The position numbers and the translations under genes are program-made. Shown in pieces: positions 24,538-32,410 of a stretch of DNA of 64,000 nt. The notes under the pieces were generated by a model that saw only the letters and a list, made by a program, of their open reading frames with translations, ran no database searches and was not told where the DNA came from. Position 1 is the first letter of the stretch, and every line of letters starts with the position of its first letter. Origin of the DNA: Rhabdaerophilum sp. SD176 (GTDB lineage: Bacteria > Pseudomonadota > Alphaproteobacteria > Rhizobiales > Beijerinckiaceae); the NCBI RefSeq assembly GCF_030143245.1, contig NZ_JARJNS010000002.1, positions 496,001 through 560,000 on the forward strand, written 5' to 3'.

Positions 24538-24598
24538 CCTTGACGGATGCCTCCCGGCGCGACACCTCTGGCCGCTGACATTTTCCGGGGGAAACACA

Positions 24599-25624
24599 AT
24601 GCTGAAAACCACGATCGCCGGTTCGCTGCCGAAGCCGGGCTGGCTGGCCGAGCCCGAAAAGCTCTGGGCACCCTGGCGGCTTGAAGGCGTGATGCTCGAA
24701 CAGGGCAAGCTCGACGCGACCATCCTCGCGGTGAAGCTGCAGGAGGATGCCGGGATCGATATCGTGGGCGATGGCGAGCAGGCGCGTGTGCATTTCGTGC
24801 ATGGCTTCCTCGCCAATCTCGACGGGATCGACTTCAACCGGAAAACGGTGATGGGCATCCGCAACAACCGCTACAACGCGGAAGTGCCCACGGTTGTCGG
24901 CCCGATCCGTCGCAAGGCGCCGGTCCATCGTGCCGAGGCGATGGCCGCGCGGGCCCATCGCAGGGGCGGGCTGAAATTCACCCTTCCCGGGCCGATGACC
25001 ATCGTCGACACGATCGCCGACGTGCATTACGGCCGCCGCGAGGATCTCGCCATGGCGTTTGCTGCCGTGCTGAACGAGGAAGCGCTGGAATTGCAGGCGC
25101 TCGGCGTCGATGTGATCCAGTTCGACGAGCCGGCCTGGAATGTCTACATGCCGCAGGTCGCGGAATGGGGCATGGCCGCGCTGGAGCGCGCAGCGCAGGG
25201 GCTGACCTGCACCACGGCGGTCCATATCTGCTACGGCTACGGCATCAAGGCGAATATCGACTGGAAAGCCGGCCTCGGCGACCAGTGGCGCCATTACGAG
25301 GAGACCTTCCCGGTCATTGCGCGGTCGAAGATCGACCAGGTCAGCCTCGAATGCCGCAATTCCCGCGTGCCGATGGACCTGATCCGCCTGCTCGACGGCA
25401 AGGATGTGCTGGTCGGCTGCATCGATGTCGCCTCTGATACCGTGGAGACGCCGGAACAGGTGGCCGAGACGATCCGGCAGGCGATGAAATTCGTGGCGCC
25501 GGAAAAGCTGTATCCCTGCACGAATTGCGGCATGGCGCCCATGTCGTCCGCCGTGGCCTATGGCAAGCTGGCGGCCCTGTCACGCGGGGCGCGGATGGTC
25601 TGCGAGGAACTCGGACATGGCTGA
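24599..25624 (+). CDS. Core MetE-type methionine synthase, MesD-like
   Basis: 341 residues, corresponding to the C-terminal catalytic half of MetE only. The zinc ligands line up as H209 and C211 (HICYGYG), E251 (SLECRNS) and C310 (TNCGM). The opening TIAGSLPKPGWL and the VIQFDEPAWNVY block resemble the MesD group, which transfers a methyl group to homocysteine without folate and, in studied aerobes, needs the partner MesX (DUF1852) and oxygen. That assignment is from remembered family sequences; a general MetE-like label is safe. No MesX is in the window. The gene ends inside the start of a thioesterase gene (8-base overlap). Confidence 0.82.
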   Translation: MLKTTIAGSLPKPGWLAEPEKLWAPWRLEGVMLEQGKLDATILAVKLQEDAGIDIVGDGEQARVHFVHGFLANLDGIDFNRKTVMGIRNNRYNAEVPTVVGPIRRKAPVHRAEAMAARAHRRGGLKFTLPGPMTIVDTIADVHYGRREDLAMAFAAVLNEEALELQALGVDVIQFDEPAWNVYMPQVAEWGMAALERAAQGLTCTTAVHICYGYGIKANIDWKAGLGDQWRHYEETFPVIARSKIDQVSLECRNSRVPMDLIRLLDGKDVLVGCIDVASDTVETPEQVAETIRQAMKFVAPEKLYPCTNCGMAPMSSAVAYGKLAALSRGARMVCEELGHG

Positions 25625-26006
25625 ACCGACGGAAACGCCGCGCGGCGAGCTCACGGTGCGCACCATCGCGATGCCGGCAGATACCAATGCCAACGGCGAT
25701 ATTTTCGGGGGCTGGGTGATGAGCCGGATGGACCAGGCCGGTGGCATTGCCGGCGTTGGCCGATCGCGCGGGCGCGTGGTCACCGTGGCCGTCGATGCGA
25801 TGACCTTCATCCGCCCGGTCAAGGTGGGGGATGTCCTCTGCGTCTATACCGAGGTCGAGAAAATCGGCCGGACCTCGATGAAGATCCATATCGAGGCCTG
25901 GGCCGAACGCTTCATCACGCACCAGCGCGAGAAGGTGACGGACGCCACCTTCACCTTCGTTGCGATCGATGAGGAAGGCCGCCCGCGCCCGGTGCCGGTG
26001 GTCTGA
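25617..26006 (+). CDS. Acyl-CoA thioesterase, YciA-like hotdog protein
   Basis: 129 residues with the single-hotdog fold of YciA/BACH thioesterases: TVRTIAMPADTNANGDIFGGWVMSRMDQAGGIAG contains the catalytic Asn-Gly-Asp-Ile-Phe-Gly-Gly-Trp block, followed by VDAMTFIRPVKVGDVL. It hydrolyses short- to long-chain acyl-CoA in the cytoplasm. The ATG at 25617 lies within the last codons of the MesD-like gene, so the two are translationally coupled. The shared function, if any, is unclear. It converges with a TetR gene three bases away. Confidence 0.92.
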   Translation: MAEPTETPRGELTVRTIAMPADTNANGDIFGGWVMSRMDQAGGIAGVGRSRGRVVTVAVDAMTFIRPVKVGDVLCVYTEVEKIGRTSMKIHIEAWAERFITHQREKVTDATFTFVAIDEEGRPRPVPVV

Positions 26007-26009
26007 GCC

Positions 26010-26552
26010 TCACCGCTTCAGCAGCGCGAGGAAGTGCCGGTAGAGCGCCTGCCGTTCCGCGGGAGTCGAGGCAGGCTCGAGGATCGACAGCCCGAGAAAG
26101 GCCGCATATTCGATCCGGGCCAGCACGCGTGCCGTTTCCGGCGGGAGGCCGGCTGCCTCGTGAAGGCGGGCGAGGAAGCCGGTGCGGTGCCGGTCAACCC
26201 AGGCGCAGATCTCGGCGATGCCGGGATGCCGTGTCGCGAGGCTGCGCATGGCCTGATCGATCCGCTGGTCGAGCAGGCTTGTCGCGATGTTGAGGGCTTC
26301 GAGTTTCTCCTCCGCCGTGCCGGCCTTCTCGACCTGCCGCATCACGGCCTCGGTATGCCGTTCGCGCCATGCCCCGGCCATGGCGAGGAGATAGGCGTCG
26401 ATCGTCTCGAAATGGTGGTAGAAGGATCCCTTCGAGCGTTTGGCCCTCTGGCAGGCGGTCTCGATCGTCAGGGCGTCCGGCCCCGATTCGGCCAGCAAGG
26501 CGAGCCCGAGATCCAGCCAATCCGCCTTTTTCAGCCGCCCGCTTCCCGGCAT
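26010..26552 (-). CDS. TetR-family regulator
   Basis: 180 residues. The N-terminal TetR helix-turn-helix is SGPDALTIETACQRAKRSKGSFYHHFETID (about 22-52). The C-terminal domain has a helix-rich ligand region and ends LYRHFLALLKR. It follows a small membrane-protein gene on the same strand with only five bases between them, and both are probably read from the promoter near 26979, which overlaps a 15-base palindrome. That arrangement indicates autoregulation of a regulator plus membrane-protein operon. Confidence 0.88.
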   Translation of the reverse strand: MPGSGRLKKADWLDLGLALLAESGPDALTIETACQRAKRSKGSFYHHFETIDAYLLAMAGAWRERHTEAVMRQVEKAGTAEEKLEALNIATSLLDQRIDQAMRSLATRHPGIAEICAWVDRHRTGFLARLHEAAGLPPETARVLARIEYAAFLGLSILEPASTPAERQALYRHFLALLKR

Positions 26553-26557
26553 GATCC

Positions 26558-26929
26558 CTAGATCCAGAGTCCCGCTGTCCCGAGGGCAGCCAGCGGCGTG
26601 AACATCATCCATTGCGGGTGGCGGGAATGCCGCAGGCCCAGGGCGACATTCATGCCGATATTCGTCAGCGCGTAAAGCGCCGCTGCGCCGGTGGCAAAAT
26701 ATGCGAGGGTACGGTTCCCCTCCGGCTGTGCCGCGACGAGATAGGCGATGGCCATGCCAGCCAGTGTGATCGTCACGAAATGCCAGCACATGTAGAGCGT
26801 CCATTTCGACATGCGGGGCAGGTGGGTATCGGCCAGCAGCGGCCGGACGATATGACGCCCGCCGGCGATGACATGCACAAGGCAGATGGCAAGGGCGCCG
26901 ATCGCGGCTGCGGTCAGGAAGGGGTTCAT
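26558..26929 (-). CDS. Four-helix hypothetical membrane protein
   Basis: 123 residues with four predicted membrane helices (about 5-25, 40-65, 72-95 and 103-122) and an otherwise unremarkable make-up. A histidine-containing HVIAGGRHIVRPLL loop follows the first helix and WTLYMCWHFVTIT forms the second. I do not recognise a named family, though it resembles small uncharacterised proteins found next to TetR regulators. It heads the operon with the TetR gene, so it is the likely target of that repressor. Confidence 0.7.
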   Translation of the reverse strand: MNPFLTAAAIGALAICLVHVIAGGRHIVRPLLADTHLPRMSKWTLYMCWHFVTITLAGMAIAYLVAAQPEGNRTLAYFATGAAALYALTNIGMNVALGLRHSRHPQWMMFTPLAALGTAGLWI

Positions 26930-26952
26930 GGCAAGCTCCGGTCAATAACAAT

Positions 26953-26984
26953 ACCATACTGTATGGTTTGTATTTTGGAGTCAA
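26953..26984 (-). promoter_or_regulatory. Promoter with TetR-type operator palindrome
   Basis: ACCATAC (26953-26959) and GTATGGT (26961-26967) form a perfect 15-base palindrome around one T. On the minus strand TTGACT (26984-26979) lies upstream as a -35-like element. The palindrome would cover the -10 region of the promoter for the membrane-protein/TetR operon, a typical autorepression layout. Confidence 0.75.
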
Positions 26985-27013
26985 TCCAGGCGATGCCGGT
27001 CCGGGCGGTGGTT

Positions 27014-27625
27014 TCAGACCCAGTTGTAGTTGAAGCTGATGGAGATCCGCTCCTCGGCCGAGCGGTTCATCGGCACATCATGCCGGAGCCAGCTCTCCCA
27101 GAGCAGGAGGGTGCCGGGCTGCGGCTCGATGCTGACGAAGGCGCGGTTCTCGAGGGCAGCCTTCGCCTTGCGCGGTGGCGCGGCCATCATCATGGCATGG
27201 CGCGGATCCTCGAGACGCAAGGCGCTCGCGCCTTTCGGCACGGCAACATAGAAGGTGCCGGAAATCACGCTGTGCGGGTGGATATGGGCGGCGTGGAAAC
27301 CGCCTTCCGGCAGGATGTTCACCCAGAAGGAGTCCATCGCCAGCTTGCCGCCGCCAAGATCGAATTCGAGCAGGCGCGCGAAGGCCCGGGCATGCGGGTC
27401 GATCTGCTTCGCCAGCGCCTTGAATTCGGGGAAGCGCCAGGGAAGATCATTCAGTGAGGCATAAGAGGTGTAGCCGGGATAGCCGTTCTTCCGGCACCAT
27501 TTCAGGCCGGCCTCGTCATCGACCGCAAGCGCCTGGCTGGTGCGGGCCAGATCCTCGACCAGAGCCGGATCCTCGATCTCGGCCCGATAGAGGCGGGTGG
27601 GGAACAGGGTCAGGATCTCGCTCAT
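27014..27625 (-). CDS. TIGR02466-type putative 2OG-Fe(II) oxygenase
   Basis: 203 residues. The family starts with the FPTRLYRAEI block seen here and has a double-stranded beta-helix core with the iron ligands expected in HAAHIHPHS (H114-H118), H182 in WLRHDVPMN, and the 2-oxoglutarate-binding Arg in EERISISFNYNW. The substrate is unknown; relatives are often near phage or surface genes. It diverges from the TetR/membrane-protein operon? No: it is on the same strand and lies upstream of it, with the TetR operator in the 84-base gap after its stop. Transcription is probably separate. Confidence 0.82.
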   Translation of the reverse strand: MSEILTLFPTRLYRAEIEDPALVEDLARTSQALAVDDEAGLKWCRKNGYPGYTSYASLNDLPWRFPEFKALAKQIDPHARAFARLLEFDLGGGKLAMDSFWVNILPEGGFHAAHIHPHSVISGTFYVAVPKGASALRLEDPRHAMMMAAPPRKAKAALENRAFVSIEPQPGTLLLWESWLRHDVPMNRSAEERISISFNYNWV

Positions 27626-27672
27626 GTCGCCTCCGGATGCGCCAGCCTCGTATCATGCCGGGGCGGCTGGCC

Positions 27673-28158
27673 TCAACCGCCGGTCGCGGTCCAGGCTTCC
27701 TGTGCGGCCGTCTCGATCGCGCCCGGGCGGGCCGCGCGGACGAGATGGATCGCCTCGTCCGGTGTAGCACCGGCCATGACGAGCAGGCGTGCGGCCATCA
27801 TGCCGGAGCGGCCGCGCCCGCCGTGACAATGGACCAGCACGGACCCGCCTTGGCGCAGGGTTGCGCAGGCCGTCTCAAGCATGGCGGCGGACCGGCCGCC
27901 CGGCTCGGGCGTGCCATAATCCGGAATGGGGAAGGCAATGAGAGTGTCGGCCGTGGTGGCAAGTTCGGCCGGGAGCGCGGCGAGGCCGAGCGAGGCCCAT
28001 TCCTCCGGCTCGACCAGCGAGATGAGCAGGCCGGGTCGCCAGGCTCGGATGACAGCGAGGTCCGAAGCAGGGATGCCTGTCCGGCCAGGCAGCGGCATGA
28101 TGCCGAGCCGCCCGGACGGACAGGGAATGTTGCTAATTGAAAAGGGCTCGGTCGCCAC
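27673..28158 (-). CDS. Protein tyrosine / dual-specificity phosphatase-like protein
   Basis: 161 residues with the P-loop HCHGGRGRSG: nucleophile C111, phosphate-binding R117 and S118. A candidate general acid D80 lies in IPDYGTP. The fold is that of small dual-specificity phosphatases, probably cytoplasmic, because no signal peptide is seen. Many bacterial members act on phosphotyrosine or on small molecules; the substrate here is unknown. The first 26 bases overlap the 3' end of the rlpA-like gene upstream on the same strand. An alternative start is M21 (28098). Confidence 0.85.
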   Translation of the reverse strand: MATEPFSISNIPCPSGRLGIMPLPGRTGIPASDLAVIRAWRPGLLISLVEPEEWASLGLAALPAELATTADTLIAFPIPDYGTPEPGGRSAAMLETACATLRQGGSVLVHCHGGRGRSGMMAARLLVMAGATPDEAIHLVRAARPGAIETAAQEAWTATGG

Positions 28159-28612
28159 GATGGATCAGGCCGTCGGTTTCGGGGATGGATTCCACCTCCT
28201 CCGATGCCGGGACCGGGGCAGCCCTGTCAACCGGGGCCGGCTCGAACAGGCTGGCTTTCGCCGAGAGGGGTTCCACCCTCAGCCGGGCCGTGCCCTGTCC
28301 CACGAAGCCGAGCGCCGAGGCCGCGCCGCGCGAGACATCCAGCATCCGGCCCCGCACGAAGGGGCCGCGATCATTGATCCGGACGACGACGGATCGCCCG
28401 TTCTGGACATTGGTGAGTTTGAGTTTCGTGCCGAAAGGCAGCGTCCGATGCGCGGCCGTCAGCGCGCCCGGGTTGAATCGCTCGCCCGAGGCGGTTTTCC
28501 GTCCGGCCAGTTCCTGCCCGTAATAGCTGGTGTGCCAGACATTCTGCGCGAGAGCCGGGGTTGCAAGGCCCGCCATCAGCGCTGTTCCTAGGATGATCCG
28601 CAAAACCGGCAT
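28133..28612 (-). CDS. rlpA: RlpA-like septal lytic transglycosylase
   Basis: 159 residues. A signal peptide (LRIILGTALMAGLATPALAQ) precedes a double-psi beta-barrel domain (SYYGQELAGRKTASGERFNPGALTAAHRTLPFGTKLKLTN, then VVVRINDRGPFVRGRMLDVSRGAA), the core of RlpA, which cuts naked glycan strands at the division septum. The C-terminal SPOR domain is missing; instead there is a short acidic tail. The catalytic region residues E in SGERFN and D in INDRGPF are present. There is no lipobox. The gene shares a 26-base overlap with the phosphatase gene downstream. Confidence 0.88.
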   Translation of the reverse strand: MPVLRIILGTALMAGLATPALAQNVWHTSYYGQELAGRKTASGERFNPGALTAAHRTLPFGTKLKLTNVQNGRSVVVRINDRGPFVRGRMLDVSRGAASALGFVGQGTARLRVEPLSAKASLFEPAPVDRAAPVPASEEVESIPETDGLIHRGDRALFN

Positions 28613-28898
28613 CTCCTTCGGGTTGCGCGCCAGACCCCATGTCCGGCGCAGGGCCGGCCCGTCTGATGCCCGATTGAGGCGAGAAAGCGACCGCGAGACG
28701 GCGGAACGGGATTTTCACTCCATGACAAGGGATAAATGTCTTACAAAAAGGACAATTATCGTATTTATGTCCAGACAGGGAATGAAATCCGCGATTGTCG
28801 CTTCCGCCGGGTTGTCCCTGCCGGGGGCTTGCCGGTTGCCGCTCCCGGGGCTTGCAAAGTCGACCCGGTCACGCAAAAAGGATGGCGCCTCTGGCAAG

Positions 28899-28974
28899 GG
28901 GCCTGTAGCTCAATGGTTAGAGCCGGCCGCTCATAACGGTCTGGTTGCAGGTTCGAGTCCTGCCGGGCCCACCA
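28899..28974 (+). tRNA. tRNA with CAU anticodon (Ile2 favoured, Met possible)
   Basis: A full cloverleaf with encoded CCA: acceptor GGGCCTG pairs with CGGGCCC, the D arm is GCTC/GAGC, the anticodon loop is CTCATAA with anticodon CAT at 28932-28934, the T arm is GCAGG-TTCGAGT-CCTGC, then A and CCA. There is no initiator mismatch at 1:72 (G1-C72), so it is not the initiator. The body resembles tRNA-Ile2, whose C34 is converted to lysidine by TilS, more than alphaproteobacterial elongator Met, but this is from memory. The minus-strand frames across it are spurious. Confidence 0.93.
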
Positions 28975-29132
28975 AACCCCTTCATGGCGCTTGCGCCCTT
29001 TCCGCCGGCCCCGGGCGGGCTTTCCAAATTCCGGCCCCGGCAGAGCAAGGAATTCTTCGGCGGGGCACGAGGGCAGGATAGCCCGTTCGATTTGCTGTCG
29101 GAATGCGGGCATTTCACGTTTGGGAATATCCT

Positions 29133-29157
29133 TATTCCAAAATCTTTGTTTGGAATA
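29133..29157. promoter_or_regulatory. Inverted repeat upstream of the ABC importer operon
   Basis: TATTCCAAA (29133-29141) and TTTGGAATA (29149-29157) are perfect 9-base inverted repeats around a 7-base spacer. A third GGAATATC copy lies at 29123-29130, giving two direct plus one inverted element. It lies about 50 bases before the binding-protein start, within the likely promoter of a sulfonate/nitrate-type importer, so it is a good candidate operator. Confidence 0.7.
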
Positions 29158-29203
29158 TCGGAACGATCCGTATGTTTTGCCGTACGAAATGGAGGTTCCG
29201 CCG

Positions 29204-30175
29204 ATGATTTCCCGCCGCTCATTCCCGCTTCTCGCCGCTGCCGCTTTCGGCCTTGCGCTGGCACCCGCCCTGGCAGCGGGGCCGCCCAGGGAGATCCGGA
29301 TCGACTGGGCGACCTACAACCCGGTCTCGCTGGCGCTGAAGGAACAGAAGCTGCTCGAGAAGGAATTCGAGAAGGACGGCATCACCATCCGCTGGGTTCA
29401 GTCCGCCGGGTCGAACAAGGCGCTGGAATTCCTCAATGCCGGTTCGCTCGATTTCGGCTCGACCGCCGGCGCTGCCGCGCTGATCGGCAAGATCAACGGC
29501 AACCCGATCAAGTCGATCTATGTCTATTCGCAGCCGGAATGGACCGCCCTGCTGACCCGTGAGGGTACTGGCATCAAGAGCGTCGCCGATCTCAAGGGCA
29601 AGCGCGTTGCCGCCACCCGCGGCACGGATCCGCATATCTTCCTCGTCCGGGCGCTGCAGGAAGCCGGCCTGACCGAGAAGGACGTCACGCTTGTCCTGCT
29701 CCAGCACGCCGATGGCCGGACCGCGCTGGCGCGCAAGGATGTCGATGCCTGGGCCGGTCTCGACCCGATGATGGCGGCTGCCGAACTCGAGGACAAGGCG
29801 AGCATCTTCTTCCGCAAGAAGGAAGCCAATACCTGGGGCATCCTCAATGTCCGCGAGGCTTTCGCGAAGGATCATCCGGCGCTGGTTCGCCGCGTCCTCG
29901 CCACCTACGAGAAGGCGCGGGCGTGGTCGCAGGCCAACCCCGACCAGGTGAAGGCCTATCTCGTGGCCGCCACCAGGCTTCCGGAGGCGGTTATCGCGAA
30001 GCAGCTTTCCGAGCGCACCGATCTCACCCATTCGAAGATCGGCCCGGCCCAGATTGACTCGATCACCGAGGCGGGCCTCGCGCTCCAGAAGGCGGGCGTG
30101 ATCAAGCCGGATGTCAATGTCCGGGCCGTTGTGGTTGACCTCGTGGATGGCAGCCTGCTGACCGCGACCCATTGA
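29204..30175 (+). CDS. ABC importer binding protein, SsuA/sulfonate-type
   Basis: 323 residues. The signal peptide (SRRSFPLLAAAAFGLALAPALAA) carries an RR, so Tat export is possible. It is followed by the two-lobe SsuA/NMT1-like fold (REIRIDWATYNPVSLALKE, LNAGSLDFGSTAGAAALIG, DLKGKRVAATRGTDPHIF, DVDAWAGLDPMM). It delivers an aliphatic sulfonate, taurine or a similar small substrate to the permease encoded next. GGAGG lies 8 bases before the ATG at 29204; an upstream ATG at 29189 is possible. The operator-like repeats lie just upstream and a hairpin separates it from the permease gene. Confidence 0.9.
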   Translation: MISRRSFPLLAAAAFGLALAPALAAGPPREIRIDWATYNPVSLALKEQKLLEKEFEKDGITIRWVQSAGSNKALEFLNAGSLDFGSTAGAAALIGKINGNPIKSIYVYSQPEWTALLTREGTGIKSVADLKGKRVAATRGTDPHIFLVRALQEAGLTEKDVTLVLLQHADGRTALARKDVDAWAGLDPMMAAAELEDKASIFFRKKEANTWGILNVREAFAKDHPALVRRVLATYEKARAWSQANPDQVKAYLVAATRLPEAVIAKQLSERTDLTHSKIGPAQIDSITEAGLALQKAGVIKPDVNVRAVVVDLVDGSLLTATH

Positions 30176-30196
30176 CCGTTGATAACCGGCAAGATG

Positions 30197-30224
30197 ACGC
30201 GGCCCCTCCGGGCCGCGTTGTTCT
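30197..30224 (+). terminator. Attenuator-like hairpin inside the importer operon
   Basis: ACGCGGCCC (30197-30205) pairs with GGGCCGCGT (30210-30218) around CTCC and is followed by TGTTCT. The T tract is weak, so partial read-through is likely, which would make more binding protein than permease. Confidence 0.65.
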
Positions 30225-30250
30225 GTAGCAGGGCGAGGGCAGGGGGCCCC

Positions 30251-31090
30251 ATGAGCAATTTCAAACCCGGAACGACGGGCGTTTCCGCCCGCGAAGCCGG
30301 AGTCAGGCCAAAGGTCGCCGATGGCTGGAGCATGCCCGACGGGCTGGGCTTCGTCCTGCCGCTGGTGCTGGCCATCCTCTGGGAGCTGCTGGTTCGACAG
30401 GGGCTGGTCAGTGGCAGGCTGCTGCCGCCACCCTCGCGGATCGCCGGCACGCTGATGGAACTTTCGCAAGGTGGAGACCTGCTCCGGCACATCATCGCCA
30501 CCTCTGCGCGCGTCTTCACAGGCTTCGCGCTTGGCGTTCTCGCGGGCACGCTGCTCGGTGCGCTCAGCGGCTATTCCGCCCTGACCCGTCGGCTGGTGGA
30601 CCCGACATTGCAGGGGCTACGCGCGGTGCCCTCGATCGCCTGGGTGCCGCTCTTCATCCTGTGGTTCGGGATTTTCGAGGCCTCGAAGGTGGCGCTGATC
30701 GCGGTGGGCGTATTCTTCCCGGTCTATCTCGGCATCATGGGCGCCATTCTCGGCATCGACCGCAAGATCGTCGAGGTCGGCCGCGTCTTCCGCCTGACTC
30801 CGTTCGGCCTTGTCCGGCGCATCCTTCTGCCGGCGATCCTGCCCTCCTTCGTCCTCGCCCTGCGCGGCGGGCTGGGCCTTGGCTGGATGTTTGTCGTCGC
30901 GGCGGAATTCATGGGCGCTTCGGAGGGGCTGGGCTACCTGCTGGTGGACGGCCAGCAACTCGGCAAGCCGGACCAGATCGTGGCCGCCATCCTGCTTTTC
31001 GCCGTGCTCGGCAAGATCACCGACGGGTTGCTCTCGGCGCTGTTCGCGCCGTTCCTGCGCTGGCAGGATGTCTATGCGGGAGGGGCCTGA
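30251..31090 (+). CDS. ABC importer permease, SsuC/TauC-type
   Basis: 279 residues with about six membrane helices and a BPD_transp_1 fold. The ATPase-coupling loop is EVGRVFRLTPFGLVRRILLPAILPS (the EAA-like motif), and the typical TauC/SsuC block LRAVPSIAWVPLFILWFG is present. The N-terminal 30 residues are extra and polar. Together with the binding protein and the ATPase downstream (three bases away) it forms an inner-membrane importer for a sulfonate-like substrate. Confidence 0.92.
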   Translation: MSNFKPGTTGVSAREAGVRPKVADGWSMPDGLGFVLPLVLAILWELLVRQGLVSGRLLPPPSRIAGTLMELSQGGDLLRHIIATSARVFTGFALGVLAGTLLGALSGYSALTRRLVDPTLQGLRAVPSIAWVPLFILWFGIFEASKVALIAVGVFFPVYLGIMGAILGIDRKIVEVGRVFRLTPFGLVRRILLPAILPSFVLALRGGLGLGWMFVVAAEFMGASEGLGYLLVDGQQLGKPDQIVAAILLFAVLGKITDGLLSALFAPFLRWQDVYAGGA

Positions 31091-31093
31091 GCC

Positions 31094-31870
31094 ATGCTGG
31101 AGATCCACAATCTCGGCAAGATCTATCCCAACGGCGCCCATGCCCTTGGCGGCATCGACCTGACGGTCCAGCAGGGCGAGATCGTCGCGCTGGTCGGCGG
31201 TTCCGGTTGCGGCAAGAGCACGTTGCTGCGCCTGATTTCCGGCCTTGACCAGGCCAGCCATGGCACGGTGGAAGTGGAAGGCGAGGTCATCCGCGATCCA
31301 CATCCGCTGGTCGGCATCGTCTTCCAGGAGCCGCGCCTGCTGCCTTGGCTCAACGTGGCGGAGAATGTCGGTTTCGGCCTTGCTGCCCTGTCGCCGGTGC
31401 AGCGGCAGGCGAAAGTGACCGAGGCGCTCGAGCGGGTCGGTCTCGGCGGCTATGGCGGAAAATGGCCGCGCGAATTGTCGGGCGGGCAGAGCCAGCGCGT
31501 GGCGTTGGCCCGGGCGCTGGTGACCGAGCCACATGTGCTGCTGCTCGACGAGCCCTTCTCTGCGCTCGACGCCTTTACCCGCGCGGACCTGCAGGACCAC
31601 CTGATCACCCTTTGGGAGCGCTACCGGCCCACATTGGTGCTGGTGACGCATGACATCGAGGAGGCGCTTGTTCTGGCGACCCGAATCGTCATCATGCAGC
31701 CCAATCCCGGGCGGATCGCCCGGAGCTTCGAGGTGGCCCTTCCCCGGCCGCGCCAGCGCCATTCCGAGGCGTTCGATGCGGAAAAGCGGCGCATCCTGAA
31801 AGCGTTGAATGCAACATTGGCCGATCCGCCCGCGCGGGAGGACGGCCTCATCCAAGGTGCTGGAATATGA
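31094..31870 (+). CDS. ABC importer ATPase, SsuB/TauB-type
   Basis: 258 residues. Walker A is GGSGCGKST, the Q-loop lies in VFQEPRLLPW, the signature is LSGGQSQRVALARAL, Walker B is LLLDEPFSALD, and the H-loop is LVTHDIEEAL. EPRLLPWLNVAENV is typical of the nitrate/sulfonate/taurine group. The stop overlaps the start of the osmC gene by four bases (ATGA). Confidence 0.95.
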   Translation: MLEIHNLGKIYPNGAHALGGIDLTVQQGEIVALVGGSGCGKSTLLRLISGLDQASHGTVEVEGEVIRDPHPLVGIVFQEPRLLPWLNVAENVGFGLAALSPVQRQAKVTEALERVGLGGYGGKWPRELSGGQSQRVALARALVTEPHVLLLDEPFSALDAFTRADLQDHLITLWERYRPTLVLVTHDIEEALVLATRIVIMQPNPGRIARSFEVALPRPRQRHSEAFDAEKRRILKALNATLADPPAREDGLIQGAGI

Positions 31871-32391
31871 GTCTCGATGCCGAAGCCCTCCGTGCCCTGC
31901 AGGCGCCGATCAAGGCGAAGTACCGCGAGGCCCCGGATGCGGCCGTGATCACTCTCAAGGCTCGCGGCACCGTGGGCGAGGGCATCACCTGCAAGCTGGA
32001 AACCGGCAAGGCGATGGTCGAGGCCGGTCTGCACCCTGCCACCGGCGGTTCAGGCCTGGAACTCTGCTCCGGTGACATGCTGCTCGAGGCGCTCGTCGCC
32101 TGTGCCGGCGTGACGCTGAAGGCGGTGGCGACGGCGCTCGGCATCACGCTCGATTCGGCGGAGGTCTTCGCCGAGGGCGATCTCGATTTCCGCGGCACGC
32201 TGGGCGTCGCCAAGGATGCGCCGGTCGGGTTCCGGAATATCCGCCTGCGTTTCGAGGTGAAAACCGATGCCAGCGAGGAGCAGCTCGCTTCGCTGCTCAA
32301 GTTGACGGAGCGCTATTGCGTCGTCTTCCAGACGATCAACACCAAGCCACAGCTGGATGTCGTGCTCAACAATGCGGGCAAGGCCGGCTGA
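31867..32391 (+). CDS. OsmC-family peroxidase-like protein
   Basis: 174 residues with the OsmC/Ohr fold and both redox cysteines (LVACAGVTL and LTERYCVVFQ), the pair that reduces organic hydroperoxides in this family. Glu and Arg positions around GGSGLELCSGDMLLEAL fit the active site. It is translationally coupled to the importer ATPase gene. The operon role is unclear; an OsmC in a sulfonate-importer operon may handle oxidative or sulfur-related stress, which is inference. Confidence 0.9.
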   Translation: MSLDAEALRALQAPIKAKYREAPDAAVITLKARGTVGEGITCKLETGKAMVEAGLHPATGGSGLELCSGDMLLEALVACAGVTLKAVATALGITLDSAEVFAEGDLDFRGTLGVAKDAPVGFRNIRLRFEVKTDASEEQLASLLKLTERYCVVFQTINTKPQLDVVLNNAGKAG

Positions 32392-32410
32392 GCACGGGGC
32401 CATTTCCGCC

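Noticed and set aside
28986-28999. GGCG/CGCC hairpin after the tRNA as a terminator
   Set aside because: Only four base pairs and a short pyrimidine run, too weak to call.
28765-29264. Two minus-strand frames crossing the tRNA, with text like WARQDSNLQPDRYERPA and GPGRTRTCNQTVMSG
   Set aside because: These are the well-known spurious translations of tRNA genes; the region encodes the CAU tRNA.
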